DNA of 64,000 nucleotides from NCBI GenBank assembly GCA_035711385.1, contig DASTCG010000026.1:1-64000 (forward strand). Direction: 5' to 3'. This DNA comes from JACDAN01 sp035711385 (GTDB taxonomy: Bacteria; Actinomycetota; Thermoleophilia; Gaiellales; Gaiellaceae). This document shows, piece after piece, positions 49,381 to 58,391 of the stretch. Under the pieces are notes generated by a model that saw only the letters and a list, made by a program, of their open reading frames with translations, was not told the origin of the DNA and did no database searches. Position 1 is the stretch's first letter; each line of letters starts with the position of its first letter. The translations under genes and the position numbers were made by a program.

Positions 49381-50027
49381 GCCTGGCCTTCCCCGACCAT
49401 CTCTCCCATGTAGGGCGGAAGCTCCAGCGCTCGCTCGAACGCTGCCCGGTCGTGCACCGGCTCGCCGTGCGAGATGATGACGCGCTCGAACGGCAGCTCG
49501 AGCAGCTCTCTGAGCGCGGGAAGGACCCGTTTCTCGTGCCACGGCGTCCCCCAGACGACGAGCTCGCCGTCGCGCTCCGTCAACGCGTCGGCGAAGACGA
49601 GCGCTCGCTGCTCCGGGAGCCAGAGCGGCGTCTCGTTCCGGCCGCGGCCGTCGTAGAGCGCGACGAGGCCACCGGGCAGCCCGCTCCCCTCGCCGATCCA
49701 CTCGAGCTCCGTCTCCGGCGCGTCGCCCGCAAAGAAGACGTCCGGCCCGAAAGCCCGCGCGCCGTAGCGCCTCGCGAAGAGATCGACGTCGCGGACGTGG
49801 TCCGGCTTGAGCACGACCAGGAACGTCGGTGGGCGTGTGTCGAGCCGCTGCCAGATCTCGGTCGCCTGCTCCGGGGGAGCGAGCGGGTCCAGCAGCCCGA
49901 CCTCGCCGCCCGACTCGACGCACGTCGAGGTGACCGGCGGGTCCCAGCTGACGTGCGGCGCCCAATCGGGGTGCTCCGTGCGCCAGATCCAGAGCCCCGG
50001 CGCGACGTCGCGGATCTCGGGTCTCAC
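49377..50027 (-). CDS. Metallo-beta-lactamase-fold-like protein, degenerate site
   Basis: A 216-aa protein that follows the MBL outline (LLDPLAPPEQ, VVLKPDHVRDVDLFARRYGA, LVFADAL, VIISHGEPV). The HxHxDH motif is reduced to KPDHVRD, so zinc binding is altered or lost. Related short proteins occur next to VOC or dioxygenase genes. GTG 50027 follows CAGGAG and overlaps the VOC stop (GTGA). Confidence 0.7.
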   Translation of the reverse strand: MRPEIRDVAPGLWIWRTEHPDWAPHVSWDPPVTSTCVESGGEVGLLDPLAPPEQATEIWQRLDTRPPTFLVVLKPDHVRDVDLFARRYGARAFGPDVFFAGDAPETELEWIGEGSGLPGGLVALYDGRGRNETPLWLPEQRALVFADALTERDGELVVWGTPWHEKRVLPALRELLELPFERVIISHGEPVHDRAAFERALELPPYMGEMVGEGQA

Positions 50028-50389
50028 GACGGCTCCTGGTAGATGCCGAGGATGTTCCCGCCCGGGTCGCGGAATCTCGCAGTGATCTCCGGTGCATCGC
50101 CGCCGATCGGCTGCACGATCTCGCCTCCGTGGGTGACGATCGCCTCCACGGCCGCCTCCGCGTCGTCGACCATGACGTACAGCAGCAGGCCGGGGTCGGT
50201 CGACGGCGGCCGGCCCGTGACCCACGTGCCGCTGACCTCGCCGATGGTGTCGTCGAACGCCGTCGCGCCGTCCCCCCGCTTCCGGAGCCGCCAGCCGAAG
50301 ACTGCTGCATAGAAGGCTGCCGACCGCTCGATGTCGGTCGCGGGGATCTCGACGTAACAGATCTTGCCGTCTGCATGGGTGGGAGGCAT
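50024..50389 (-). CDS. VOC-family (glyoxalase-like) protein
   Basis: A 121-aa protein: GKICYVEIPATDIERSAAFY, GWRLRKRGDG, LYVMVDDAEAAVEAI and ITARFRDPGGNILGIYQ. Substrate unknown. Co-translated with the MBL-like gene downstream. Confidence 0.87.
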   Translation of the reverse strand: MPPTHADGKICYVEIPATDIERSAAFYAAVFGWRLRKRGDGATAFDDTIGEVSGTWVTGRPPSTDPGLLLYVMVDDAEAAVEAIVTHGGEIVQPIGGDAPEITARFRDPGGNILGIYQEPS

Positions 50390-50426
50390 TCGGGCTCCTT
50401 TCTCGGCGGATCCATTGTGCTGCCTG

Positions 50427-50684
50427 CTAGGCGCCGCGCTGGCTGAACCAGCGGCCCTGCTCGTCGTCGTGGAAGACGACGACGTTCTGGCCGCTCTCCA
50501 GCACGACGTCGAAGTAGCGGCGGTTGATCGGCTGCTCCGTCCACCAGCGGTCGAGCACGCGCCACTCCTCGCGGATCAGCTCGACGCCCAGGCGGTTGAC
50601 GAGACGCGGCGCCCCGTCTGCTCGTGGCTCGACGAGGGCGGGCCGCGGCTCATTGAGAGCCTTCAGTGCGGTGTGCTTCGTCAC
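50427..50684 (-). CDS. DUF6504-type mutasome-associated small protein
   Basis: An 85-aa protein with RLGVELIREEWRVLDRWWTE, INRRYFDVVLESG and VVVFHDDEQGRWFSQR. Proteins of this kind (DUF6504) are found between imuB and dnaE2 in many actinobacteria, as here. Function unknown; context suggests a part in translesion synthesis. Confidence 0.75.
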   Translation of the reverse strand: MTKHTALKALNEPRPALVEPRADGAPRLVNRLGVELIREEWRVLDRWWTEQPINRRYFDVVLESGQNVVVFHDDEQGRWFSQRGA

Positions 50685-50814
50685 CCGGGTGCGAATGCAA
50701 GGACGCAGGAAGCGCCCGTATCCGCAGCGATCCGGGTGCGACTGAGGACGCCGCAGTCGGGCCGCACAGCGCGGCCGGGTAGCACAAGGCTCACCGTGCC
50801 GGAGGCTCTCGGCC

Positions 50815-51999
50815 CTAGCCGTCCCGCGGAACGAACAGTGCGCGCGCTTCGGGGATCCGCGACCACGGTGCGACTTCGACGACGCTTGCGACCGCCCCGC
50901 CGCCGGTCGAGGCCTTGACCTGGCGCAGGCCTTCGCGGAGGCGGGTCTCGAGCTCGGCTCCCTCGGTCTTGACGAGCTCGAGCTGGCGGCCGGTGTCGTC
51001 GGACAGCTCGACGAGCTCGAGGCGGAGGGCCAGAACCGGCGCGGGCAGCTCGGCGATCTTCGGGCCGAGCGCGATCCGGATCCGGTCGTGGTCGCCGGCG
51101 AGATCGCGGAAGGTCAGCGTCCGGCGCCAGGAGGCTCCACCGACGAGTCGTGCCGAAAGTGCGACCTTCCGGATGAAGCGGTCGGCGCGCTCGGGGCGGG
51201 CCACGGCCTTCTCGGCCAGGGTGGCGAGCGCGCGGCGAAGCGTGAGCTCGTTCCCGACCGCCTCGGGAAATTCGAGCTCCTCGACCACCTCGGCGGGCGG
51301 GCGACGGCCGCGGATGCGACCGCGCTTCCCTCCTCTCGCCTGGCCCCAGGCGCTGCGGCCGTCCGGTCCCAGTCGTTCGGCAACGGCAGCGCCCGGGAGC
51401 CCGGCAAGCTGTCCGACCTTCCTCACTCCCAGCGCCTCGAGCTCCTCGCGACGTCGCTCGTCGAGCCCGAGCAGGCGGAGCGGAAGCGGAGCGAGGAAGT
51501 CCCGCGTGCGCTCGTCGGAGACGACGAGCACCTGGCCTGGGCGCGCGACGTTGGCAGCCGCGAGGGCGGCGAAGCGGCGGGTGGCCGCGCCAACGCGCGC
51601 GTCCCAGTGGGAGCCGACCGCTGCGAGGGCGCGCCTGAGCGCCGGCTCGAGGCCGCCGTAGAGGCGTTCCACCCCGCGCGTGTCGAAGTAGGCGGTGCCG
51701 AGCCCTGCGGACTCGACCGCGAAGCCGTTGTCCTCGAGCCGGCGGACGATCTCCTCCCAGTCCCGCTCGGCCGAGGCCGGATCGGGCTCGACGAGCGCGA
51801 GCTTCGGGCAGGTCGCGAGCGCCTCCCCCATGCGCATCCCCGGCTTCACCCCGGCCTGGTCGGCCGCGGCGGTGACCGGCCCGATCAGCGGCTCGGCGCC
51901 TTCCGAAGGCGCGAGCGCGGCGGGCAGGAGCGCGAGGCCCGGCCGCTTGCGGAGCGCGGCGCGAAGCTCGAACGCGGGGATGGCGAGGCAAGCGATCAT
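50815..51999 (-). CDS. imuB: ImuB-like inactive Y-family polymerase
   Basis: A 394-aa protein with the Y-family fold (finger and palm at 1-~180, thumb and little finger after) but without catalytic acids: the first motif reads CLAIPAFELRAAL where active enzymes have Asp-Met-Asp, and the SIDE motif reads SAGLGTAYFDT. ImuB works as the adaptor joining DnaE2 to the sliding clamp. No separate ImuA-like gene is present. The promoter holds two LexA boxes; ATG 51999 is only a few bases from the expected transcript start. Confidence 0.87.
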   Translation of the reverse strand: MIACLAIPAFELRAALRKRPGLALLPAALAPSEGAEPLIGPVTAAADQAGVKPGMRMGEALATCPKLALVEPDPASAERDWEEIVRRLEDNGFAVESAGLGTAYFDTRGVERLYGGLEPALRRALAAVGSHWDARVGAATRRFAALAAANVARPGQVLVVSDERTRDFLAPLPLRLLGLDERRREELEALGVRKVGQLAGLPGAAVAERLGPDGRSAWGQARGGKRGRIRGRRPPAEVVEELEFPEAVGNELTLRRALATLAEKAVARPERADRFIRKVALSARLVGGASWRRTLTFRDLAGDHDRIRIALGPKIAELPAPVLALRLELVELSDDTGRQLELVKTEGAELETRLREGLRQVKASTGGGAVASVVEVAPWSRIPEARALFVPRDG

Positions 52000-52003
52000 G
52001 ACC

Positions 52004-52041
52004 GAACACCTGTTCTATCACGAACGTGTGTTCGATGTCAA
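52004..52041 (-). promoter_or_regulatory. SOS promoter with two LexA boxes
   Basis: On the minus strand: -35 TTGACA (52041-52036), 18-bp spacer, -10 TAGAAC (52017-52012). Two LexA boxes of the GAAC-N4-GTTC type: GAACACACGTTC (52033-52022) between -35 and -10, and GAACAGGTGTTC (52015-52004) over the -10 and start. Double occupancy would give tight repression of imuB. Confidence 0.9.
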
Positions 52042-52370
52042 CTCCTGATGAACGCGAGGATGTCGCCGAGCGGCGGGTCGTACCCGTCTGACGTCGCGAC
52101 CTCGAGCGACGGCACGTCGAGGGCGATCGGCTCGAACGCCTCGTGGCGGCGCTCGATGCTCTCGAACGGCTCCGAGAGGCCGCTCACCCCGCGCGGTGCG
52201 CGAGGGCGTCGCCGGAGGCCGGGGTGTACTCGTCCAGAGTCTGGGCGAGGCCTTCCTTGATCTCGTCGCGGCCGAGGACGGACAGGGGAGCTCCCGTCCG
52301 AGCAGCCGCGCGAGAGTCGTCGTGCCGGAACCCGGCGGCCCGCTGACCACGACAGGAGCGGGCGGCTCAC
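52038..52370 (-). pseudogene. Decayed P-loop kinase gene
   Basis: Three pieces of one P-loop (zeta-toxin-like/AAA-type) kinase lie in three frames. Frame one: Walker A VVVSGPPGSGTTTLARLLG. Frame two: GRDEIKEGLAQTLDEY, ending at a TGA. Frame three: FEPIALDVPSLEVATSDGYD, then PPLGDILAFIRS. Intact relatives are about 190 aa; roughly 70 residues of the middle are missing. So there are at least one frameshift and one deletion. It ends just upstream of the imuB promoter. Confidence 0.65.
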
Positions 52371-52458
52371 GGATCCATTATCGAGCGAGTTTTCGCGTCC
52401 TTCGCGGAGCCGGCTCGGCCCAGGAGGCTCCGCGCAACCGTGGCCGCATCACCCTCAC

Positions 52459-53133
52459 CTAACCGGCGACGATCTCCGCCGCCCCGTCCAGCATCCGCGA
52501 CAGGCGCGGGACGACGCCGATCGTGTTCTCCTGCGAACAGAAGCGGATGTCGTCCTCGAGACCCGGCGGGCCGTAGGTCCTGGCCATGATCGCGTCCCAC
52601 GCCGTCGGAAAGGACCGGGCCAGGATCGTGCACGCCTTCGCCGCGTCCGTCACCTCGGCCTCGAGGAGCGCGACGATCCGGCCGGCGCAGTAGGCGTCGT
52701 CTAGGGCGAATCGGCCCTGGAAACCCGCGCAGACGATGACGCAGTCGTCCTCGACCGACTCCGCCACCGCACGCAGGTTCAGGAGCGAGCCCAGCAGCAC
52801 CGTCTCACAGGCCGACGCCGACGCCACGACCGCCCGCGTGCCGTTCGTCGTCGAGTAGATCAGCGTCCGGCTGCGCGGCTCCAGCACCTCACGCGGCGAG
52901 GCGCCGATGTCGAAGCCCTCGATCCGCATCGCCGAGCGCTCCCCACCCAGCAGCCCCTCCCCCAGCCGGTCGCGCAGCGCGCGGGCCTCCTCGATCTCCC
53001 GGCAGCAGTAGACCCGCTCGTAGCCGCTCGCCAGGGCCTGCGCGATCGTGGACGTCGCCCGCATCACGTCCACGACGACGGCGACCGGCGCCTCCAGTAC
53101 CTCGTCCGGCGTGGAAGCGACATGGACGCGCAC
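52459..53133 (-). CDS. comB: 2-phosphosulfolactate phosphatase
   Basis: A 224-aa ComB-family Mg-dependent phosphatase. Motifs VVVDVMRATSTIAQAL, GERSAMRIEGFDIGASP, YSTTNGTRAV, GSLLNLRAVA and CAGFQGRFALDDAYCAG. In coenzyme M makers it yields sulfolactate; in actinobacteria without CoM the role is not clear. GTG start. Confidence 0.9.
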   Translation of the reverse strand: MRVHVASTPDEVLEAPVAVVVDVMRATSTIAQALASGYERVYCCREIEEARALRDRLGEGLLGGERSAMRIEGFDIGASPREVLEPRSRTLIYSTTNGTRAVVASASACETVLLGSLLNLRAVAESVEDDCVIVCAGFQGRFALDDAYCAGRIVALLEAEVTDAAKACTILARSFPTAWDAIMARTYGPPGLEDDIRFCSQENTIGVVPRLSRMLDGAAEIVAG

Positions 53134-53231
53134 GGCGGGTCTACGCTACTTGCCCGTGGCCCTTAACCGCTCCTCCTGCGACGAAGCCTTGAGCCGCCGA
53201 GCTGCGCTGGGCGGCGCGAGGCGTCGTCCTC

Positions 53232-53266
53232 GGGCGAGTCCGTATCCTCCGGATACGCGCTCGCCC
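53232..53266. repeat. Long GC-rich hairpin in a divergent intergenic region
   Basis: GGGCGAG (53232-53238) pairs with CTCGCCC (53260-53266) and inside it CGTATCC-TCC-GGATACG (53241-53257). It lies between comB (minus) and the rhomboid gene (plus). No T run, so not a simple terminator. Confidence 0.7.
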
Positions 53267-53322
53267 TGCATCCGGGCCTCGCATCCCCCCAGCACACCTC
53301 GTCGGCGAAGCGTCATCGCAGA

Positions 53323-54174
53323 ATGAGCGAGACGATGTACTGCTACCGGCACCCGAACCGGGCGACGATGGTCTCCTGCTCGGAGTGCGGCCGGCCGATC
53401 TGCGAGGACTGCATGACCTTCGCGCCGGTCGGCATCCGCTGCCCCGACCACGCGGGGCAGCCCCAGGGCGCCGCCCGCGTCAGCCACGGGATGCGACGCG
53501 CGAGCTGGGAGGGCACGGGCGCGCTCGTCACGAAGAGCCTGATCGGGATCAACGTCGCGATCTACCTCATGGAGCTTGCGCTCGGGGGGAACATCAGCGG
53601 CACCGGCAACGAGATCTACCGCAAGGGCGTCCTCTACGGCCCGGCCGTCGCCAACGGGGACTGGTGGCGGCTCTTCACGTCGATGTTCCTCCACTACGGG
53701 CCGCTCCACCTCGCGCTGAACGTGCTCGCGCTCTGGTGGTTCGGTGCCGCGGTGGAAACGGTCCTCGGCCGCGGCCGCTTCCTCCTCCTCTATCTCGTCT
53801 CCGGCCTCGCCGGCGCAGCCGGGGCGCTGGTCGTCTCCCCGGAGACCCTGACCGTGGGAGCCTCGGGCGCGATCTTCGGCATCCTCGGCGCCGCCTTCGT
53901 GCTCGAGCGCCAGCGCCTGTACGTGCTCGGGGGGAGCGCGCTCTCGCTGATCGTGCTGAACCTCGCGTTCACGTTCTTCATCCCCGGGATCTCGATCGGT
54001 GGGCACCTCGGCGGACTCTTCGCCGGCGCGCTCGGCACGTTCGCCCTGTCCCGCTTTGGTACGGGGCACGCCGCGTACGGGCGCCCGGGTCTCGTCGGCG
54101 TGCTCGGGCTGGTCGCGATCGGCGTCGTCAGCGTCTTGATCTCGTACTGGTCCGTGCAGCAGTACGTCGTGTAG
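53323..54174 (+). CDS. Rhomboid protease with N-terminal zinc finger
   Basis: A 283-aa intramembrane serine protease. N-terminal B-box-like zinc finger (CYRHPNR, SCSECGRPIC, CPDH), then six or seven TM helices. Catalytic S181 (GASGAIFG) and H228 (GGHLGGL), with N133 in HLALNVLALWWFG. Substrate unknown. The next gene follows after 15 bp. Confidence 0.93.
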   Translation: MSETMYCYRHPNRATMVSCSECGRPICEDCMTFAPVGIRCPDHAGQPQGAARVSHGMRRASWEGTGALVTKSLIGINVAIYLMELALGGNISGTGNEIYRKGVLYGPAVANGDWWRLFTSMFLHYGPLHLALNVLALWWFGAAVETVLGRGRFLLLYLVSGLAGAAGALVVSPETLTVGASGAIFGILGAAFVLERQRLYVLGGSALSLIVLNLAFTFFIPGISIGGHLGGLFAGALGTFALSRFGTGHAAYGRPGLVGVLGLVAIGVVSVLISYWSVQQYVV

Positions 54175-54189
54175 GAGAGAATCGCTCCC

Positions 54190-54870
54190 GTGTGGGTCTG
54201 GGAGCGGTGGGCGGCGGGGACCGGTATCGCGTTCGTTCTCTGCGCCGCGATCGCGTTCCTGATCGTTCCCGACCCGCCGAAGGCCGACGAGGGGAGCGAG
54301 TTCATCCTCAACTTCTTCGCAGTCAACGATTCCGACCTGCTCTGGCAGGCGTTCTTCTTCGGCCTCGGCGGCGTCTTCCTGCTGTGGTTCGCCGGGACGC
54401 TGGCGGTCGCGCTGCGCCGGGCCCAGGGCGACCGGCTCGACCGGACGCCGGCGATCCTCGCGGCGGCGGCCGCGGCCGCCGTCGCGCTCTTCCTCCTCGG
54501 TGTGACCTCGGTCGGGGCCCTCGCCTCCGGCGTCGAGGGCATGGACCAGGGCGTCGCCTACGGCATGTACCAGCTCGGCAGCTTCGCGTTCGTGATGACG
54601 GACTTCCCCGCCGCAGCGTTCGTCTGGGCGGCCTCGCTGGGGATTGCGCGGTCGAGCCTCCTTCCGGCCTCGGTCGGCTGGGTCGGCGGTGTCGTCGGAC
54701 TGCTGCTCGTGGCGAACGCGGGCGGCCGACTCCTGGCCGACAGTCCGGACTTCGCCCCCGGCGGCACGGTCAACACGCTCGCCTTCGTGTTCTTCCTCTT
54801 CTGGATCCTCGTCACCAGCCTCTTCCTCGTGCAGCGGCTGCCGCCCTCACGGCGGGCACCCGAGAGCTAG
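54190..54870 (+). CDS. Multi-pass membrane protein
   Basis: A 226-aa protein with about six TM helices (10-28, 52-72, 87-110, 130-150, 156-178, 193-213). No recognised domain; the pattern resembles DUF4386-like integral membrane proteins. GTG start, GGAGAG upstream. Same direction as rhomboid, 15 bp apart. Confidence 0.75.
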   Translation: MWVWERWAAGTGIAFVLCAAIAFLIVPDPPKADEGSEFILNFFAVNDSDLLWQAFFFGLGGVFLLWFAGTLAVALRRAQGDRLDRTPAILAAAAAAAVALFLLGVTSVGALASGVEGMDQGVAYGMYQLGSFAFVMTDFPAAAFVWAASLGIARSSLLPASVGWVGGVVGLLLVANAGGRLLADSPDFAPGGTVNTLAFVFFLFWILVTSLFLVQRLPPSRRAPES

Positions 54871-54889
54871 ACGCGGGAATCGGTGCCGG

Positions 54890-55111
54890 CTACCCCGCCG
54901 GCGCCACAGTCTCGAGATCGCCCGCCGCCGGCGTCGCGCGGGAGAGGAGGACGCTCGCGACCACGATCCAGCTGAGCCCGGCGAGGAGCAGCACGTACAT
55001 GTAGCCTCCGCTCGGCGACCAGAAGCCGTCCGTCGCCCAGTTCGTGGCCCGGAGCGCAACGAGGGCTGCGGCCGTGAGCCCGAAGAGCTCGAAATACGGG
55101 AGGTCGGTCAA
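54890..55111 (-). CDS. Small membrane protein, two TM segments
   Basis: A 73-aa protein with TM helices at about 8-25 and 36-58 (YMYVLLLAGLSWIVVASVLL). TTG start 5 bp after the ppdK stop. No recognised family. Confidence 0.6.
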   Translation of the reverse strand: MTDLPYFELFGLTAAALVALRATNWATDGFWSPSGGYMYVLLLAGLSWIVVASVLLSRATPAAGDLETVAPAG

Positions 55112-55116
55112 GCGGG

Positions 55117-57675
55117 CTAGCCGCCGATCGCGACCGCCTCGACGCCCGCTTCGTGCAGCGCCGCCTGCGCGGCCGCGAGCCGTGCGAGCGGTACCCGGTA
55201 CGGCGAGCAGGACACGTAGTCGAGCCCGAGCGTGTGGCAGAAGGCGACCGACGACGGCTCGCCACCGTGCTCGCCGCAGATCCCCAGCTTGATCTCGGGC
55301 CTCGTCGAGCGTCCTCGTTCGACGGCGATCCGCATCAGGTCCCCCACCCCGCTCTGGTCGAGCGCCTCGAACGGGTTCCGCTCCAGCACGCCGTCCTGGA
55401 GGTACTGCGTGAGGAACTTGCCCTCGGCGTCGTCCCGCGAGAAGCCGAGCGCCGTCTGCGTCAGGTCGTTCGTGCCGAACGAGAAGAAGTCCGCCTCCTC
55501 GGCGATCTCGTCGGCCCGAATGCAGGCCCGCGGGAGCTCGATCATCGTCCCGACGTGGAAGTCGATCTCGCCCTCCTCGGCGGCCGCCGCCATCGTCAAG
55601 CCGCGGAGACGGTAGAGCTCCTCCCGGAAGCCGACCAGCGGGTGCATGATCTCGACGAGGGGTGCCTCGCCGGTCCGCTCGCGGACGGCAAGCGCGGCGC
55701 GGATGATCGCCCGCACCTGCATCTCGTAAATCTCCGGGAACATGAGGCCCAGCCGGCAGCCGCGGGTGCCGAGCATCGGGTTCGCCTCCTGGAGCGCGCG
55801 GATCCGGGCGCGCATCCGCTCGTCGGTCGCCTCCTCGAGCGGCGGGAGGAACTCGTGAAGGGGCGGGTCGAGCAGGCGGATCGTCACCGGCAGGCCGGCC
55901 ATCGCCTCGAAGATCCCCTCGAAGTCGCCCTGCTGGAAGGGAAGGAGGCGATCGAGGGCGCCTCGCCGCTCGTCCTCGCTCGACGCCATGATCATCTCGC
56001 GGACGACGGGGAGCCGGTCCTCGGCCATGAACATGTGCTCCGTCCGGCAGAGGCCGATGCCCTCGGCGCCGAACTCGCGCGCCTTCGCCGCATCCTCGGG
56101 CGTGTCCGCGTTCGCCCTGACTCCGAGGCGCCGGATGCCGTCGGCCCAGCCCAGCACGGTCTCGAAGTCCTCGTTGAGGCCGGGCGGCATCAGCGAGACC
56201 TCCCCGAGGATCACCTCGCCCGTGCCGCCGTCGATCGTGATCGTGTCGCCCTCCGTGAGCTGCGTGCCGTTCAGCGAGGCGGTGCGCGCGGCGCTATCGA
56301 CCGAGAGCGCCTCGCAGCCCGCGACGCACGGCTTGCCCATGCCCCGCGCGACCACGGCGGCGTGGGACGTCATCCCCCCGTGAGCGGTGAGGATCCCCTT
56401 CGCGTGGATCATCCCGTGGATGTCGTCCGGGGTCGTCTCCCAGCGGACGAGGATCACCGCCTCCCCGTTCTGGCCGCGCTCCTCAGCCGTGTCCGCGTCG
56501 AAGACGATCCGGCCCGACGCCGCCCCCGGCGAGGCGTTCAGGCCCCTGGCGACGACCTCGTAGCTCACCTGCGGGTCGATGCGCGGATGGAGGAGCTGGT
56601 CGAGCTGGCCCGGATCGATGCGCGCGACGGCCTCCTCGCGTGAGATCAAGCCCTCCTGGACCATGTCGACCGCGGCCCTGAGCGCCGCGGCCGCGGTCCG
56701 CTTGGCCGTGCGTGTCTGCAGGAGGTAGAGCTTCCCGTCCTCGACCGTGAACTCGAGGTCCTGCATGTCGCGGTAGTGCTCCTCGAGCCTCCGGACCGTC
56801 TCCACGAACTCGTCGAACGCGCCGGGGAGGCGCTCCTTCATGGCGGCGATCGGCTCGGGCGTCCTGATCCCGGCGACGACGTCCTCGCCCTGCGCATCCG
56901 TCAGGAACTCGCCGTAGAGCTCCGCCTCGCCCGTCGACGGGTCGCGCGTGAAGGCGACACCGGTCCCGGACTCCTGCCCCTTGTTCCCGAAGACCATCTG
57001 GACGACGTTGACGGCGGTGCCGAGGTCGTCCGGGATGTCGTTGTGGCGACGGTAGGTCTGCGCGCGGGGCGTGTTCCACGACTCGAAGACGGCGCTGACG
57101 GCGCGCGTGAGCTGCTCGCGTGCGTCCTGCGGAAAGGCCCTGCCTGTCTCCTCCTCGTAGATCGCCTTGAAGGTCACGATCAGGCCGGGGAGGTCGGCCT
57201 CCTGCTTCGCGAGCGCGTCCGAGAACCGGTGTCCGTCGATGTCGTCGACGGTCTCCCCGTACATCTGGATCAGCCGGCGGTAGGAGTCGTTGGCGAAGCG
57301 CTCGTTGCCCGTGCGACGCGCGAGCCCGGCCGCCGCCTCGTCGTTGAGCCCGACGTTGAGGATCGTGTCCATCATCCCCGGCATCGAGATCGCGGCGCCC
57401 GAGCGGACCGAGACGAGGAGCGGGTCGTCGGGATCGCCGAATCGCTTGCCCGTCTTCTCCTCCAGGCGCGCGAGGTGCTCGTCGATCTCGGCCTCGAGGC
57501 CAGGGGGGAACTCGCCGCTCGCCATGTACGCGCGGCAGGCGTCGGTCGTGACCGTGAAGCCGGCCGGGACCGGGATGCCGAGCTGCGTCATCTCGGCGAG
57601 GCCGATCCCCTTGCCGCCGAGCAGGTCGCGGCCGCCCTCTGTCTGCTCGTCGAAGTCGTACACGTAGCGCGTCAT
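55117..57675 (-). CDS. ppdK: Pyruvate, phosphate dikinase
   Basis: An 852-aa enzyme converting pyruvate, ATP and Pi to PEP, AMP and PPi (reversible). N-terminal ATP-grasp (GGKGIGLAEM, VSVRSGAAISMPGMMDT), central swivelling domain with the phospho-His in GGMTSHAAVVARGMGKPCVAG, and C-terminal PEP barrel (CRTEHMF, MIELPRACI, FFSFGTNDLTQTALGFSRDD, CGEHGGEPSS). Activity is probably controlled by the PSRP encoded at 59.7-60.5 kb through phosphorylation of the Thr beside the catalytic His. Confidence 0.97.
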   Translation of the reverse strand: MTRYVYDFDEQTEGGRDLLGGKGIGLAEMTQLGIPVPAGFTVTTDACRAYMASGEFPPGLEAEIDEHLARLEEKTGKRFGDPDDPLLVSVRSGAAISMPGMMDTILNVGLNDEAAAGLARRTGNERFANDSYRRLIQMYGETVDDIDGHRFSDALAKQEADLPGLIVTFKAIYEEETGRAFPQDAREQLTRAVSAVFESWNTPRAQTYRRHNDIPDDLGTAVNVVQMVFGNKGQESGTGVAFTRDPSTGEAELYGEFLTDAQGEDVVAGIRTPEPIAAMKERLPGAFDEFVETVRRLEEHYRDMQDLEFTVEDGKLYLLQTRTAKRTAAAALRAAVDMVQEGLISREEAVARIDPGQLDQLLHPRIDPQVSYEVVARGLNASPGAASGRIVFDADTAEERGQNGEAVILVRWETTPDDIHGMIHAKGILTAHGGMTSHAAVVARGMGKPCVAGCEALSVDSAARTASLNGTQLTEGDTITIDGGTGEVILGEVSLMPPGLNEDFETVLGWADGIRRLGVRANADTPEDAAKAREFGAEGIGLCRTEHMFMAEDRLPVVREMIMASSEDERRGALDRLLPFQQGDFEGIFEAMAGLPVTIRLLDPPLHEFLPPLEEATDERMRARIRALQEANPMLGTRGCRLGLMFPEIYEMQVRAIIRAALAVRERTGEAPLVEIMHPLVGFREELYRLRGLTMAAAAEEGEIDFHVGTMIELPRACIRADEIAEEADFFSFGTNDLTQTALGFSRDDAEGKFLTQYLQDGVLERNPFEALDQSGVGDLMRIAVERGRSTRPEIKLGICGEHGGEPSSVAFCHTLGLDYVSCSPYRVPLARLAAAQAALHEAGVEAVAIGG

Positions 57676-57713
57676 GGGCTGGGGATTATCGCTCAGCGGC
57701 GATACTCCGATCC

Positions 57714-58391
57714 ATGTCCGAACGGACCATCGTCCCCTTCGGCGGTGGCAAGTTCTGCGACGGCGCCGCCCGCTACCTGACCGGGCTGACCGGGAAGGAC
57801 CGTCCGCGCGCGCTCTTCATCGGGACCGCGGGAGCGGAGGATCCCGCGCAGGCGCTCCGTGTCCACGACACCTTCGCGCCGCATGCGGAGGTGTCTCGGC
57901 TCGAGTTCTTCCCCTGGCCGCCGGAGGATCTGCGCGGCACGGTGCTGGCGCAGGATCTCGTGTTCGTGGGCGGGGGCAACACGGCGAACATGCTCGCGAT
58001 CTGGCGGTTGCACGGCGTCGACGCACTCCTGCGGGAGGCGCACGAGGCGGGCGTCGTCCTGTCGGGATCGAGCGCCGGCGGGATCTGCTGGTTCGAGCAC
58101 GGCGTCACCGACTCGTTCGGGCCGCAGCTCGAGCGGATGGACTGCCTGGGCTTCCTGCCGGGCAGCTTCTGCCCGCACTGGGACGACGAGGCGAAGCGGC
58201 GGCCTCGATGCGAGGAGCTGCTTCGGGACGGCTTCCCGTCGGGGTATGCGGCCGACGCCGGCGTCGGCCTCCACTTCGTGAACGGCGAGCTCGTCGGGGC
58301 CGTGGCCTGCGACGAAGGCTCGGGCGCCTACCAGGTCGAGCTCGTGGACGGGGCGCTCGTCGAGACACCGATCGAGACGCGGCTCGTGTGA
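57714..58391 (+). CDS. Peptidase S51 (dipeptidase E-like)
   Basis: A 225-aa class-I-glutamine-amidotransferase-fold serine peptidase. Nucleophile S120 in LSGSSAGGICWF, at the same number as in E. coli PepE; GGGNTANML precedes it. It would cut Asp-X dipeptides or cyanophycin-like peptides. Divergent from ppdK (38 bp). Its stop overlaps the start of a decayed methyltransferase. Confidence 0.88.
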   Translation: MSERTIVPFGGGKFCDGAARYLTGLTGKDRPRALFIGTAGAEDPAQALRVHDTFAPHAEVSRLEFFPWPPEDLRGTVLAQDLVFVGGGNTANMLAIWRLHGVDALLREAHEAGVVLSGSSAGGICWFEHGVTDSFGPQLERMDCLGFLPGSFCPHWDDEAKRRPRCEELLRDGFPSGYAADAGVGLHFVNGELVGAVACDEGSGAYQVELVDGALVETPIETRLV

